A stretch of 64,000 bases of DNA, taken from the NCBI GenBank assembly GCA_029959295.1, contig JASCOH010000005.1:186001-250000 (forward strand), read 5' to 3'. Positions within the stretch are counted from its first letter, which is position 1. Each line of letters begins with the position of its first letter. Shown here in pieces: positions 34,776 through 42,712 of this stretch. A program made the position numbers and the translations under genes. Under the pieces are notes generated by a model that saw nothing but the letters and a program-made list of their open reading frames with translations, had not been told where the DNA came from and searched no databases. Source of the DNA: Flavobacteriaceae bacterium PS02334 (lineage in GTDB: Bacteria; Bacteroidota; Bacteroidia; Flavobacteriales; Flavobacteriaceae).

Positions 34776-36917
34776 TTATTTCTTTCCGCCAACGATCTTC
34801 ATTTCGTCAATTAATCGTTTTGCTCCCGCATATTTATCGATAATAAACAAAACATAGCGCATGTCGACCATGATATTTCTGCAAATCGCCGGATCATAAA
34901 AAATATCGCTCATCGTTCCTTCCCAAACGCGGTCAAAATTCAACCCAATTAAGTTTCCTTTTGCATCAATTGCCGGACTTCCAGAGTTACCTCCAGTTGT
35001 GTGATTTGTGCCTATGAAATTCACTGGTAATTTACCGTCTTTTCCATATTGGCCATAATCTTTCTTATTATATAGATCGATTAACTTCGCAGGAACATCA
35101 AATTCATAATCACCAGGAATGTATTTTTCCATCACGCCTTCCAAATATGTCGTGTGGTCATAACTCACGGCATCATTCGGATTGTAACCTTTTACTTTTC
35201 CATAAGTTACTCTCAAAGTACTGTTTGCATCAGGGAAGATTCGAGCTTCTTTCGGACTCAATTCCAAAATTCCTTTCATATACGTTCTTTGCAACGCAAC
35301 AATTCTTAAGTTGATTTCATCATATTTTGGAGCTACTTCTTTTAAATAAACATCTGCCATTGATTTTACCAATTGAAAACCTTTGTCAGCATTGATTTTA
35401 GCCAAAACTGTTTTGGTATCGCCAGAAAGTAATTCTTTGAATTTTTCATAGCTTGTCAATTTCGACTGGCTATAAATTTCAGCAGTCAATTTCTTGAAAT
35501 CTGCATTTTTCAAATTCGCAGGCAAAAATTGCTGAGGTGATTTTGTCGCATACAATTCAATTAACTGCTCAAACACTTTTTCATCTACAGAAGCATTGAA
35601 ATCTTTGTAGAATTCACCCATTCCTGAAGACAAATTATTCTTTCTGTCGGTGAAAGATTGCTCGCCTCTCAAATTGTAAATTTGCTCTAATTGGTATAAC
35701 TTATAAGCAGTTGCAAGTAATTCAGTATTACGCATAACCACTTCCATAAAATAATCTCTGCTCAAAGCATACGGAGCAATTTCATTATAATTCTTTTGAA
35801 AATCTACAAAAAGATTTCCGTATTCTGCTTGTTTTCCAGCTTTTGAAACTTTTGCTAAAAAATCTTTTTCAAAGTTTTTCTTGATTTCAACCGCATTAGA
35901 TTTTTTCAAACCTTTTGTTTCGCCAATCCATTTCTTCCAATAATTTGCAATTCCAGCATATTTTGAAGCGTATTGAATCTTGATCGCATTGTCTTTTCTC
36001 ATAAATCCGTCGGCTACTTTTAAAGCTTTGTCGCGAATTTCTATTTTCGCAGGATTCAAGCTGTTCACGATTTGCTCCACCGCAACAGAAGGCAAATATT
36101 CAGTCGTTCTTCCAGGATAGCCAAAAACTAGCGTGAAGTCATTTTCTTCCACACCTTTTATAGAAACTGGCAAAAAGTGCTTCGGTTTGTAAGGAACATT
36201 GTCTTTTGAATACGCCGCCGGACGGTTATTTTTATCAGCATAAATTCTGAATAACGAAAAGTCTCCGGTGTGTCTTGGCCAAACCCAGTTGTCAGTATCC
36301 GAGCCAAATTTTCCGATAGAAGAAGGCGGAGCGCCTACCAAACGAACGTCTTTATAACTTTCAATTACGAACAAAATGTATTGATTTCCCTCATAAAAAG
36401 TACGGATTCTATTCTCTTGCCAAGTTTCTTTTGGAAGCGATTTTGTCAACGAAGAAATATTCTCCTGAATCTTTTTCTGCTTGTCCGCTTCCGAAGAAAT
36501 TCCTGAAACCCCGTTTAAAACTTGCGTCGTTACATCTTCAATTTTTACGATAAAAGTCACTTCCAGGTCTTCATTTGGCAATTCTTCTTCCAAAGATTTT
36601 GCCCAAAAACCATCTGTCAAATAATCATGTTCCACAGAAGAATGGTTTTGAATCTGGCCAAAACCACAATGGTGATTCGTCAGCAAAAGTCCTTGGTCAG
36701 AAATCACTTCAGACGTGCAACCGCCGTTAAACTGCGGTACCGCGTCTTTCAAACTTGATTTATTCACGTCATAAATGTCAGACGCTTTCATTTTCATCCC
36801 CAGATTTTTCATCTCCGTCTCGTTCATCCCTTTCAAAAGCGAAGGAATCCACATGCCACCTTGCTGTGCATAAGCAGGCAGAACCAATAAAAGGACAAGA
36901 AGTCTTAAAAATTTCAT
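34776..36917 (-). CDS. S46 family dipeptidyl-peptidase, DPP11-like
   Basis: A periplasmic serine exopeptidase releasing N-terminal dipeptides. It is 713 residues with a signal peptide (1-18). Catalytic motifs are LTNHHCGFG (His82/83), SDTDNWVWPRHTGDF (Asp), and GGNSGSP with nucleophile Ser645. Residue +18 from that serine is Arg663 (NFDRVWEG). In this family, Arg at this place marks DPP11 (Asp/Glu-specific at P1) and Gly marks DPP7 (hydrophobic), so acidic P1 preference is predicted. It is a single gene with no obvious partner. Confidence 0.93.
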   Translation of the reverse strand: MKFLRLLVLLLVLPAYAQQGGMWIPSLLKGMNETEMKNLGMKMKASDIYDVNKSSLKDAVPQFNGGCTSEVISDQGLLLTNHHCGFGQIQNHSSVEHDYLTDGFWAKSLEEELPNEDLEVTFIVKIEDVTTQVLNGVSGISSEADKQKKIQENISSLTKSLPKETWQENRIRTFYEGNQYILFVIESYKDVRLVGAPPSSIGKFGSDTDNWVWPRHTGDFSLFRIYADKNNRPAAYSKDNVPYKPKHFLPVSIKGVEENDFTLVFGYPGRTTEYLPSVAVEQIVNSLNPAKIEIRDKALKVADGFMRKDNAIKIQYASKYAGIANYWKKWIGETKGLKKSNAVEIKKNFEKDFLAKVSKAGKQAEYGNLFVDFQKNYNEIAPYALSRDYFMEVVMRNTELLATAYKLYQLEQIYNLRGEQSFTDRKNNLSSGMGEFYKDFNASVDEKVFEQLIELYATKSPQQFLPANLKNADFKKLTAEIYSQSKLTSYEKFKELLSGDTKTVLAKINADKGFQLVKSMADVYLKEVAPKYDEINLRIVALQRTYMKGILELSPKEARIFPDANSTLRVTYGKVKGYNPNDAVSYDHTTYLEGVMEKYIPGDYEFDVPAKLIDLYNKKDYGQYGKDGKLPVNFIGTNHTTGGNSGSPAIDAKGNLIGLNFDRVWEGTMSDIFYDPAICRNIMVDMRYVLFIIDKYAGAKRLIDEMKIVGGKK

Positions 36918-37046
36918 ATAATAGTATTGAAGTTTATAGTGCCCGCAAGTTACAATTTTTGGCCAAAACCCTCAATTATTTAACGAATCGCTAATTTTAG
37001 AGTTTTTTTTGAAGCGAAACTTCAGGTATTTTCAGCCATTGCAATT

Positions 37047-37185
37047 CCCGCTGAAGTGACTCGCTTTGTACCAGCTTTTATGGCTGGCACAAGAGCTCAG
37101 ACAATCACATCATCGGGGCTATTTGAGAAAGTGTATTGAATTGTTGGAAACGCCAGTCCCAATCTTTGTCGATAAACGTTGTCAA
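37047..37185 (+). repeat. CCCGCT/GGGGCTA hairpin module, copy 1
   Basis: CCCGCT (37047-37052), a hairpin TGTACCAGC/GCTGGCACA (37067-37091), ATCGGGGCTATTT (37112-37124), then TTTGTCGATAAACGTTGTCAA (37165-37185; split as TTTGTCGATAAAC + GTTGTCAA). The same ordered boxes with near-equal spacing occur at 44488-44613, where the hairpin sequence differs. Confidence 0.65.
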
Positions 37186-37186
37186 T

Positions 37187-37214
37187 CCTAACTGGTTTTC
37201 AAAAACCTGTTAGG
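37187..37214. repeat. Inverted repeat CCTAACTGGTTTT
   Basis: CCTAACTGGTTTT (37187-37199) pairs with AAAACCTGTTAGG (37202-37214) with one mismatch and a 2-base loop. There is no U-run, so it is unlikely to be a terminator. Confidence 0.55.
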
Positions 37215-37315
37215 TATTAGGAAGGAAATCCGCGCCAATCCTTTTTATCCGCCAAGATCCGCGTTCAAAAAAAAACTAACAAGAGAAGCGTCTGTTAGAA
37301 AATCGCCATTCAAAA

Positions 37316-37759
37316 TCAAACTTTCAATTTCATTAATTTCCGATTGTGGATCACAAAATCTTTAGATAAATAAAGTTTTTGAGCAATTTCGTTGTGACCT
37401 TCAACTTCCAAATAAATAATTTTTAAGGAAAGAGAAACCGCTTCTTTGTGAATAAAATCCAAAGCTAATTTTCCAATTCCTTTTCCGCGAGCTTTCGAAG
37501 AAATATACAATTCATCCAAAAACGCAATCGTTCCTTTATATTCAAAACTGAAAACAAAAGTCAGGATCACATAACCCGCAATTTCTCCATCAGCGTAAAT
37601 CAGCCAGCATCTTCCGAAATGTGGATTTTTTAAAAATTCTAGAAACAAATCTTTTGAAATCGCAACATCAATCGGGTAATTGTCAATGGCATAAAATTCC
37701 TGCATCATTGAAACGATTGTTTCGATATCTGAAGTTTGTAAGGGTTTGAAGTGAGTCAT
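37316..37759 (-). CDS. GNAT family N-acetyltransferase
   Basis: A 147-residue acetyl-CoA-dependent acyltransferase from the ATG at 37759. A start seven codons earlier adds only a Lys-rich stretch. The fold markers are AGYVILTFVFS (strand 4), FLDELYISSKARGKGIGKLAL (acetyl-CoA pyrophosphate loop RGKGIG) and LEVEGHNEIAQKLYLSKDF. The substrate is unknown. It is preceded by the purT/DUF6370 terminator, so it is probably independent. Confidence 0.88.
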   Translation of the reverse strand: MTHFKPLQTSDIETIVSMMQEFYAIDNYPIDVAISKDLFLEFLKNPHFGRCWLIYADGEIAGYVILTFVFSFEYKGTIAFLDELYISSKARGKGIGKLALDFIHKEAVSLSLKIIYLEVEGHNEIAQKLYLSKDFVIHNRKLMKLKV

Positions 37760-37842
37760 TTTTTTATTTTTCTTTACCAATAAATAGAAATTTTATAAGA
37801 ATAATTTTTTCTTAAGAATTACAAATTTTCCACTTCTAAATT

Positions 37843-37867
37843 AAAAAAGCGCCTATTTCTAGACGCT
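37843..37867 (-). terminator. Terminator downstream of the DUF6370 gene
   Basis: AGCGCCTA (37848-37855) pairs with TAGACGCT (37860-37867) with one mismatch. The U-run lies on the minus strand. Confidence 0.7.
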
Positions 37868-37872
37868 CAAAA

Positions 37873-38202
37873 TTATTTTTTCTTCCCTTTTTTCTCAGGC
37901 AATAACTTAAAAGAACTAGCCACAAATCGATCATTTTTGATTTCGCCAGTAACTTCTGCCTGGCGTACTTTAGAACAGAAACCGTCTGCGCCGTGAGAAT
38001 CGCCGTGGTCGTCAATTTTAGTACCGTCAACGAAGTAAGGCTTTCCGTCAATTTTCACTGCCAAAGAACAGCCTTTGCCCTTCATGCCGAAGTTGCACTG
38101 TCCGCAAGAAGCTTCGACAACTTCAGGTTTCGTGATTTTTTTATCCTGTGCATTTGCTCCAAAAGCTAGAAACAAAAATGCGATTGCAAGTATTTTTTTC
38201 AT
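37873..38202 (-). CDS. DUF6370 family secreted cysteine-containing protein
   Basis: A 109-residue protein with a signal peptide (1-19, ending GANAQ). Four cysteines follow in the mature part (Cys33, Cys36, Cys45, Cys76): ASCGQCNFGMKGKGC and GADGFCSKV. There is an HGDSHG stretch between, and a Lys-rich C-terminus. I recognise the DUF6370 family; no function is known. The CxxC and nearby His residues suggest metal or redox chemistry in the periplasm, an inference. It starts 3 bases after purT and is followed by a terminator, so the two are co-transcribed. Confidence 0.8.
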   Translation of the reverse strand: MKKILAIAFLFLAFGANAQDKKITKPEVVEASCGQCNFGMKGKGCSLAVKIDGKPYFVDGTKIDDHGDSHGADGFCSKVRQAEVTGEIKNDRFVASSFKLLPEKKGKKK

Positions 38203-38205
38203 GAT

Positions 38206-39369
38206 TTAATAGTTTACAGTTATCAATTTGGCGGCCTCTTTTGCACGCTCCACAATTTCTTCAATCGGCGTTTCCAAAGTATCAGAAGCCAAGGCAACAG
38301 CCATTCTTCGATAAGGTCTCGTCGTAGGTTTTCCAAAAATTCTGAAATCAGTTTTTGCTAGTCCTGCAATTTTTTCCAAACCCTCATAACTCGGATTTGT
38401 AGAATTCTCGGAAGCCAAAACTACAGCACTAGCTCCGAATTTTTCCAACGTAATTTCAAAAATCGGAAGGCTCAAAATCGCACGAAGGTGCAATTCGAAT
38501 TCGTTAAAGTTTTGCGTTCCTGCTAAAGTCACCATTCCGGTATCGTGCGGTCTTGGAGACAATTCAGAGAAATAAACGCCATCATCTGCCAGGAAAAATT
38601 CAACGCCAAAAAGTCCCGCGCCACCAAGAGCTTCAGTTACTTTCTCCGCCATATCTTGCGCTTCGAACAAATCTTTGTCTGAAATTCTAGCCGGTTGCCA
38701 GCTTTCTTGGTAATCGCCGCGTTCTTGTCTGTGTCCAATCGGAGCGCAAAACAACGTCGGATTATTGTTTTGGGTAACCGTCAAAAGCGTGATTTCGGAA
38801 TTAAATTTCACGAAAGCTTCTACAATTACTTCCACAACATCGCCACGAGAACCTTCCACGGCATAATTCCAAGCTCTTTCGATATCGTCTGGCGTTTTGA
38901 TAGTCGATTGTCCTTTTCCTGAAGAAGACATTAAAGGTTTCACTACGCACGGAATCCCGACTTCTTTCACGGCATTTTGAAGTTCTTCAGATGAGGTCGC
39001 GTATCGGTAATTGGCGGTTTTTAAGCCTAATTCCTTAGAAGCCAAATCACGAATCGCTTTTCTGTTCATCGTAAAATTCGCCGCCTTCGCGGAAGGAACT
39101 ACCGTGATTCCCTTTTTTTCATAATCATAAAAACGCTCGGTACGAATCGCTTCAATCTCAGGAACGATGAAATCTGGTTTATGCTTCGCTACGATTTTAT
39201 CCAAAGCTTCGCCGTCAAGCATATTGATGACTTCAAAACCGTGTGCCACTTGCATTGCCGGTGCGTTTTCATAACTGTCAACAGCAATCACGGTCTGCCC
39301 GATGCGCTGTGCAGCGATTACAAATTCTTTTCCTAATTCTCCCGAACCGAGTAATAGTATTTTTGACAT
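38206..39369 (-). CDS. purT: Formate-dependent phosphoribosylglycinamide formyltransferase
   Basis: ATP-grasp enzyme of purine synthesis: GAR + formate + ATP to formyl-GAR. It has 387 residues from the ATG at 39369 ([16 protein letters not shown], the family N-terminus). A start seven codons earlier is not supported. Visible are [23 protein letters not shown] (ATP-grasp loop), [41 protein letters not shown] and [15 protein letters not shown]. It is the first gene of a two-gene unit with DUF6370. Confidence 0.97.
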   Translation of the reverse strand: MSKILLLGSGELGKEFVIAAQRIGQTVIAVDSYENAPAMQVAHGFEVINMLDGEALDKIVAKHKPDFIVPEIEAIRTERFYDYEKKGITVVPSAKAANFTMNRKAIRDLASKELGLKTANYRYATSSEELQNAVKEVGIPCVVKPLMSSSGKGQSTIKTPDDIERAWNYAVEGSRGDVVEVIVEAFVKFNSEITLLTVTQNNNPTLFCAPIGHRQERGDYQESWQPARISDKDLFEAQDMAEKVTEALGGAGLFGVEFFLADDGVYFSELSPRPHDTGMVTLAGTQNFNEFELHLRAILSLPIFEITLEKFGASAVVLASENSTNPSYEGLEKIAGLAKTDFRIFGKPTTRPYRRMAVALASDTLETPIEEIVERAKEAAKLITVNY

Positions 39370-39384
39370 TTTCTTTAATTTTTG

Positions 39385-39438
39385 AACCATTAAGGAATTA
39401 AGAAAAATTAAGGAATTGAACGTAATTCCTCAATGGTT
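39385..39438. repeat. AACCATTAAG-type palindromic repeat, short copy
   Basis: AACCATTAAGGAATT (39385-39399) and AATTCCTCAATGGTT (39424-39438) pair at 14 of 15 positions. A longer member of the family is at 45831-45947. Confidence 0.6.
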
Positions 39439-39456
39439 TAACTTTTATATTTTAAA

Positions 39457-39486
39457 TCAAAAAAGCCCCAAGTTTCCTTGAGGCTC
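39457..39486 (-). terminator. Terminator downstream of the aminotransferase
   Basis: AGCCCCAAG (39464-39472) pairs with CTTGAGGCT (39477-39485) with one mismatch. The U-run lies on the minus strand. Confidence 0.8.
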
Positions 39487-39496
39487 ATCTTTATAT

Positions 39497-40681
39497 TTAA
39501 GCTAAAGCTTCTTTGATTCTCTTCAAGGCTTCCGTTAAAATTTCTTCGCTTGTTGCGTAAGAAAAACGAATGCAGTTTGGATTTCCAAAAGCGTCTCCGG
39601 TTACAGTCGCCACATTTGCTTCTGCCAAAAGATACATGGAAAAATCATCAGCATTTTTGATTTCGGTTCCTCGCAACGTTTTTCCGAAGTAAGAAGAAAC
39701 GTCTGGGAAAACATAAAAAGCACCTTCAGGAACATTCAATTTTAATCCCGGAATATCGTTAATCAAACGAACAACCAAATCTCTGCGGCCTTTGAAAGCA
39801 GCAACCATATCATTCAAAACACTTGGGTCAGCGTCAACAGCAGTAATCGTAGCTCTTTGCGCGATAGAATTTGCACCGCTCGTTACTTGTCCTTGCATTT
39901 TTGTACACGCTTTTGCAATAAATTCTGGCGCTCCGATATAACCGATTCTCCAACCTGTCATTGCGAAAGCTTTTGCCACTCCGTTTACGGTAATTGTTCT
40001 GTCAAACATTCCTGGAATCGAAGCGATACTGCAGAAAGTACCTGAGAAATTGATGTGTTCGTAGATTTCATCGGCTACGACAAAGATGTTTGGATATTTC
40101 TCCAAAACTTTTGACAAAGCAGTCAATTCTTCACGGCTGTAAACAGAACCACTTGGATTACAAGGAGAACTGTACCAGATCATTTTTGTCTTTGGCGTAA
40201 TCGCAGCTTCCAATTGTTCTGGCGTAATTTTAAAATCACTTTCCACAGAAGTAGGCACTTCTACCGGAACACCGCCAGACATTTTTACGATTTCAAAATA
40301 GCTAACCCAGTAAGGCGCCGGAAGAATTACTTCGTCGCCGTCATTTAGCATTACTTGGGCGATATTGTATAAAGATTGTTTTGCACCAGTTGAAACCACT
40401 ACGTTTGCTGGTTTGTACTCTAAATTATTATCTCTTTTAAATTTTCTGCAAATAGCCTCTTTTAATTCAGCGTATCCGTCAACTGGAGAATAAGTGCTGT
40501 AGTTTTCGTCGATGGCTTTCTTTGCCGCTTCTTTGATGAAATCTGGCGTGTTGAAATCTGGCTCGCCTAAACTTAAGCTGATAATGTCTTTTCCTTGTGC
40601 TTTTAATTCTCTTGCCAATGCTGCCATTGCCAAGGTTTGTGAAGTTGATAAGCTGTTAATTCTATCCGATAAATGGTTCAT
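39497..40681 (-). CDS. PLP-dependent aminotransferase (aspartate aminotransferase type I-beta-like)
   Basis: A 394-residue fold-type I aminotransferase. PLP Lys237 lies in VAKAFAMTGWRIGY. Asp204 and Tyr207 are in VADEIYEH, SSPCNPSGSVYS carries the conserved Asn, and the substrate carboxylate Arg is in NCIRFSYATS. The N-terminus (SLSLGEPDFNTPDFIKEAA) is typical of bacterial class I-beta aspartate/prephenate aminotransferases. Substrate specificity cannot be fixed from sequence alone. Single gene with its own terminator. Confidence 0.92.
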   Translation of the reverse strand: MNHLSDRINSLSTSQTLAMAALARELKAQGKDIISLSLGEPDFNTPDFIKEAAKKAIDENYSTYSPVDGYAELKEAICRKFKRDNNLEYKPANVVVSTGAKQSLYNIAQVMLNDGDEVILPAPYWVSYFEIVKMSGGVPVEVPTSVESDFKITPEQLEAAITPKTKMIWYSSPCNPSGSVYSREELTALSKVLEKYPNIFVVADEIYEHINFSGTFCSIASIPGMFDRTITVNGVAKAFAMTGWRIGYIGAPEFIAKACTKMQGQVTSGANSIAQRATITAVDADPSVLNDMVAAFKGRRDLVVRLINDIPGLKLNVPEGAFYVFPDVSSYFGKTLRGTEIKNADDFSMYLLAEANVATVTGDAFGNPNCIRFSYATSEEILTEALKRIKEALA

Positions 40682-40718
40682 TGAATAAGGGTTTGTTGTT
40701 TATGGGTTTTGTAGTTAA

Positions 40719-41813
40719 TTATGCCATTGCAGGATTTTGTCCTAAATCTCTCAAGTGTTTGAAGTGAGCAATAACGGCACCTCGCATCGTTTTAAATTCG
40801 TGATATGGAAGGTTGCATTCTTTAGCTGTTTCTTTCACAATTTCAGCAATCTTGCCATAATGAACGTGGCTGATGTGCGGGAAAATATGGTGCTCAATTT
40901 GGTGGTTCAATCCGCCGGTAAACCAGTTTACGATTTTGTTTTTCGGAGCAAAATTCGCAGTGGTATATAATTGGTGAATGGCCCAAGTATTTTCAATTTC
41001 GCCTTCTTCATTCGGAACCGGATTTGTAGTTTCATCCACAACATGCGCCAATTGGAAAACGATACTTAAAATTAAACCAGCAGTATAATGCATTACAAAA
41101 AAACCGATCAAAACTTTCCACCAAGTAATTCCAATAATCATCGGAAGTACTAACCAAACCGAAACATAAATGATTTTTGTAATTACCAAAACCGTCCATA
41201 ATTTGGTAGGACTTTGTGGTTCTCCATATGATAATTTTCTTTTCAAATACGCTTTCATTTGCTTAAAATCAGTAGTCAACGCCCAGTTGAAAGTCAGTAA
41301 TCCATAAAGAAAAACAGAATAATAATGTTGGAATTTATGGAAACGGTGCCATTCTGCTTCCTGTGTAAAACGGATGATTCTTCCCGCATCTAAATCTTCG
41401 TCGTGACCGTGAATGTTGGTATAAGTATGATGCAAAACATTGTGCTGTACTTGCCAATTGTGAACATTTCCGGCTAAGATATAAATGCTGCCGCCCATAA
41501 ATTTGTTCAGCCAAGTTTTATTAGAGTATGAACCGTGATTTCCATCGTGCATTACGTTCATACCAACGCCTGCCATCCCAATTCCGATAACAATTGAAAG
41601 TAGAAGCATTACCCAGAAAGGCATTTCTAAAGTTAGAATTAAAAAGTAAGGCGTCAAGAAAAGCACAAACATGATTACTGCTTTTAAGTGCAGTTTCCAG
41701 TTTCCAGTTTTTTTGATATTATTTTCCTTAAAGTAATTGTTCACGCGAGAATTCAGCGTCCTGAAAAACTTTAGGCTGTCTTGCTTAGAAAATGTTGGTA
41801 TTGTGGTATTCAT
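40719..41813 (-). CDS. Membrane fatty acid desaturase (acyl-CoA/acyl-lipid type)
   Basis: A 364-residue integral membrane di-iron desaturase from the ATG at 41813; the upstream alternative is a TTG. Three histidine boxes are intact: HDGNHGS, HNVLHHTYTN and HQIEHHIFPH. Hydrophobic segments flank the first box and fill the middle (VIMFVLFLTPYFLILTLE; WTVLVITKIIYVSVWLVLP). The HxxxHH third box with Gln (NHQIEHH) is typical of front-end (delta-5/6-like) desaturases, though it lacks a fused cytochrome b5. It probably tunes membrane fluidity. Divergent from rsmG. Confidence 0.92.
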   Translation of the reverse strand: MNTTIPTFSKQDSLKFFRTLNSRVNNYFKENNIKKTGNWKLHLKAVIMFVLFLTPYFLILTLEMPFWVMLLLSIVIGIGMAGVGMNVMHDGNHGSYSNKTWLNKFMGGSIYILAGNVHNWQVQHNVLHHTYTNIHGHDEDLDAGRIIRFTQEAEWHRFHKFQHYYSVFLYGLLTFNWALTTDFKQMKAYLKRKLSYGEPQSPTKLWTVLVITKIIYVSVWLVLPMIIGITWWKVLIGFFVMHYTAGLILSIVFQLAHVVDETTNPVPNEEGEIENTWAIHQLYTTANFAPKNKIVNWFTGGLNHQIEHHIFPHISHVHYGKIAEIVKETAKECNLPYHEFKTMRGAVIAHFKHLRDLGQNPAMA

Positions 41814-41845
41814 AGGTAATTTATAATTATTCAAAATAGATATTT

Positions 41846-41853
41846 CAAAGATA
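41846..41853 (-). promoter_or_regulatory. Candidate -7 element for the desaturase
   Basis: TATCTTTG on the minus strand matches TAnnTTTG, 32 bases upstream of the ATG at 41813. It lies back to back with the rsmG promoter. Confidence 0.48.
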
Positions 41854-41911
41854 AATATTATTGTATAATGAAAACGCAGGAAAAGGTTAAAAATTTCAAT
41901 TCGAAAATCAT

Positions 41912-41919
41912 TACTTTTG
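41912..41919 (+). promoter_or_regulatory. Candidate -7 element for rsmG
   Basis: TACTTTTG matches TAnnTTTG, 14 bases upstream of the ATG at 41934. It lies downstream of an in-frame ATG at 41868, favouring the later start. Confidence 0.48.
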
Positions 41920-41933
41920 TTAAAAAATTTAAA

Positions 41934-42563
41934 ATGGAAGAAATCCTAAAATATTTCCCTAATCTAACTGATATTCAGAAGCAACAGTTTGAAATATTAG
42001 AGGAATTATACCAAGATTGGAACGCTAAAATCAACGTTATTTCGCGCAAAGATATCGATGAATTATATACAAAGCACGTGCTTCATTCGCTTGCAATTGC
42101 AAAAATTCAAGAATTTGAACCCGGAACTTATGTTTTAGACGTAGGAACTGGCGGTGGTTTCCCAGGAATTCCGTTAGCAATATTATTCCCAGAAACTAGA
42201 TTTTATCTTATTGATGTGATTGCAAAAAAGATAAAAGTGGTTCAAGCTGTTGCAGAAGCATTAGAATTGAAAAACGTAAAAGCAGAACAAATCAGAGCAG
42301 AAAACATAAAAGGCGATTTCGATTTCATTGTAAGCCGCGCCGTAACCAATATGCCAGATTTCGTTTCTTGGGTTAAAGATAAAATCAAAAAACAAAACAA
42401 GCACGAACTTAAAAACGGAATTTTATATTTAAAAGGAGGCGATTTGACAGAAGAATTAAAAGACTTCCCAAAAGCTACAGAATATAATATTTCAGAATTT
42501 TTCGACAATGAATTCTTTGAAACTAAAAAGGTTGTTCATTTGCCTTTGAAGTTTAAAGTATAA
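41934..42563 (+). CDS. rsmG: 16S rRNA (guanine527-N7)-methyltransferase
   Basis: SAM-dependent methylase of G527 in 16S rRNA (loss gives low-level streptomycin resistance in other bacteria). It has 209 residues from the ATG at 41934 (MEEILKYFPNLTDIQ), the usual length. A start at 41868 would add 22 residues upstream of the likely promoter. Motifs: NVISRKD, HVLHSLAI, SAM loop LDVGTGGGFPGIPLA, LIDVIAKK, VSRAVTNMP and YLKGG. The stop codon overlaps the start of a palindromic repeat. Confidence 0.96.
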   Translation: MEEILKYFPNLTDIQKQQFEILEELYQDWNAKINVISRKDIDELYTKHVLHSLAIAKIQEFEPGTYVLDVGTGGGFPGIPLAILFPETRFYLIDVIAKKIKVVQAVAEALELKNVKAEQIRAENIKGDFDFIVSRAVTNMPDFVSWVKDKIKKQNKHELKNGILYLKGGDLTEELKDFPKATEYNISEFFDNEFFETKKVVHLPLKFKV

Positions 42564-42631
42564 CACAGATTTCACAAATTTCCACAGATTAAAATCACAA
42601 AGAATCTTTGCCAATCTGTTAAATCTGTGTT
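42562..42631. repeat. CACAGATT palindromic intergenic repeat, copy 2
   Basis: AACACAGATTT (42562-42572) and AAATCTGTGTT (42621-42631) are exact complements around a 48-base core, with a further CCACAGATT inside. The left arm begins inside the rsmG stop codon. Confidence 0.7.
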
Positions 42632-42637
42632 CAAATA

Positions 42638-42669
42638 AAAAGCCGAATCTAAATTTAGATTCGGCTTTT
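42638..42669. terminator. Bidirectional terminator between rsmG and pruA
   Basis: A perfect 32-base palindrome: AAAAGCCGAATCTAAA directly followed by its complement, with A and T runs outside. It serves convergent genes. Confidence 0.88.
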
Positions 42670-42712
42670 CTATTCTCAATGATTCATAAATCACAGATCT
42701 AAAATCATAAAT

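Larger units (their letters stand above)
36918..37315. other. Intergenic region with repeat modules, no gene
   Basis: 398 bases between the S46 peptidase and a GNAT gene, both on the minus strand. It holds one copy of the CCCGCT...GGGGCTA...GTCGATAA module (37047-37185) and a separate inverted repeat (37187-37214). The 100 bases after that show no recognisable signal. Confidence 0.55.

Noticed and set aside
41868-41933. Upstream start for rsmG
   Set aside because: Adds 22 residues not typical of the family and lies upstream of the TACTTTTG promoter box.
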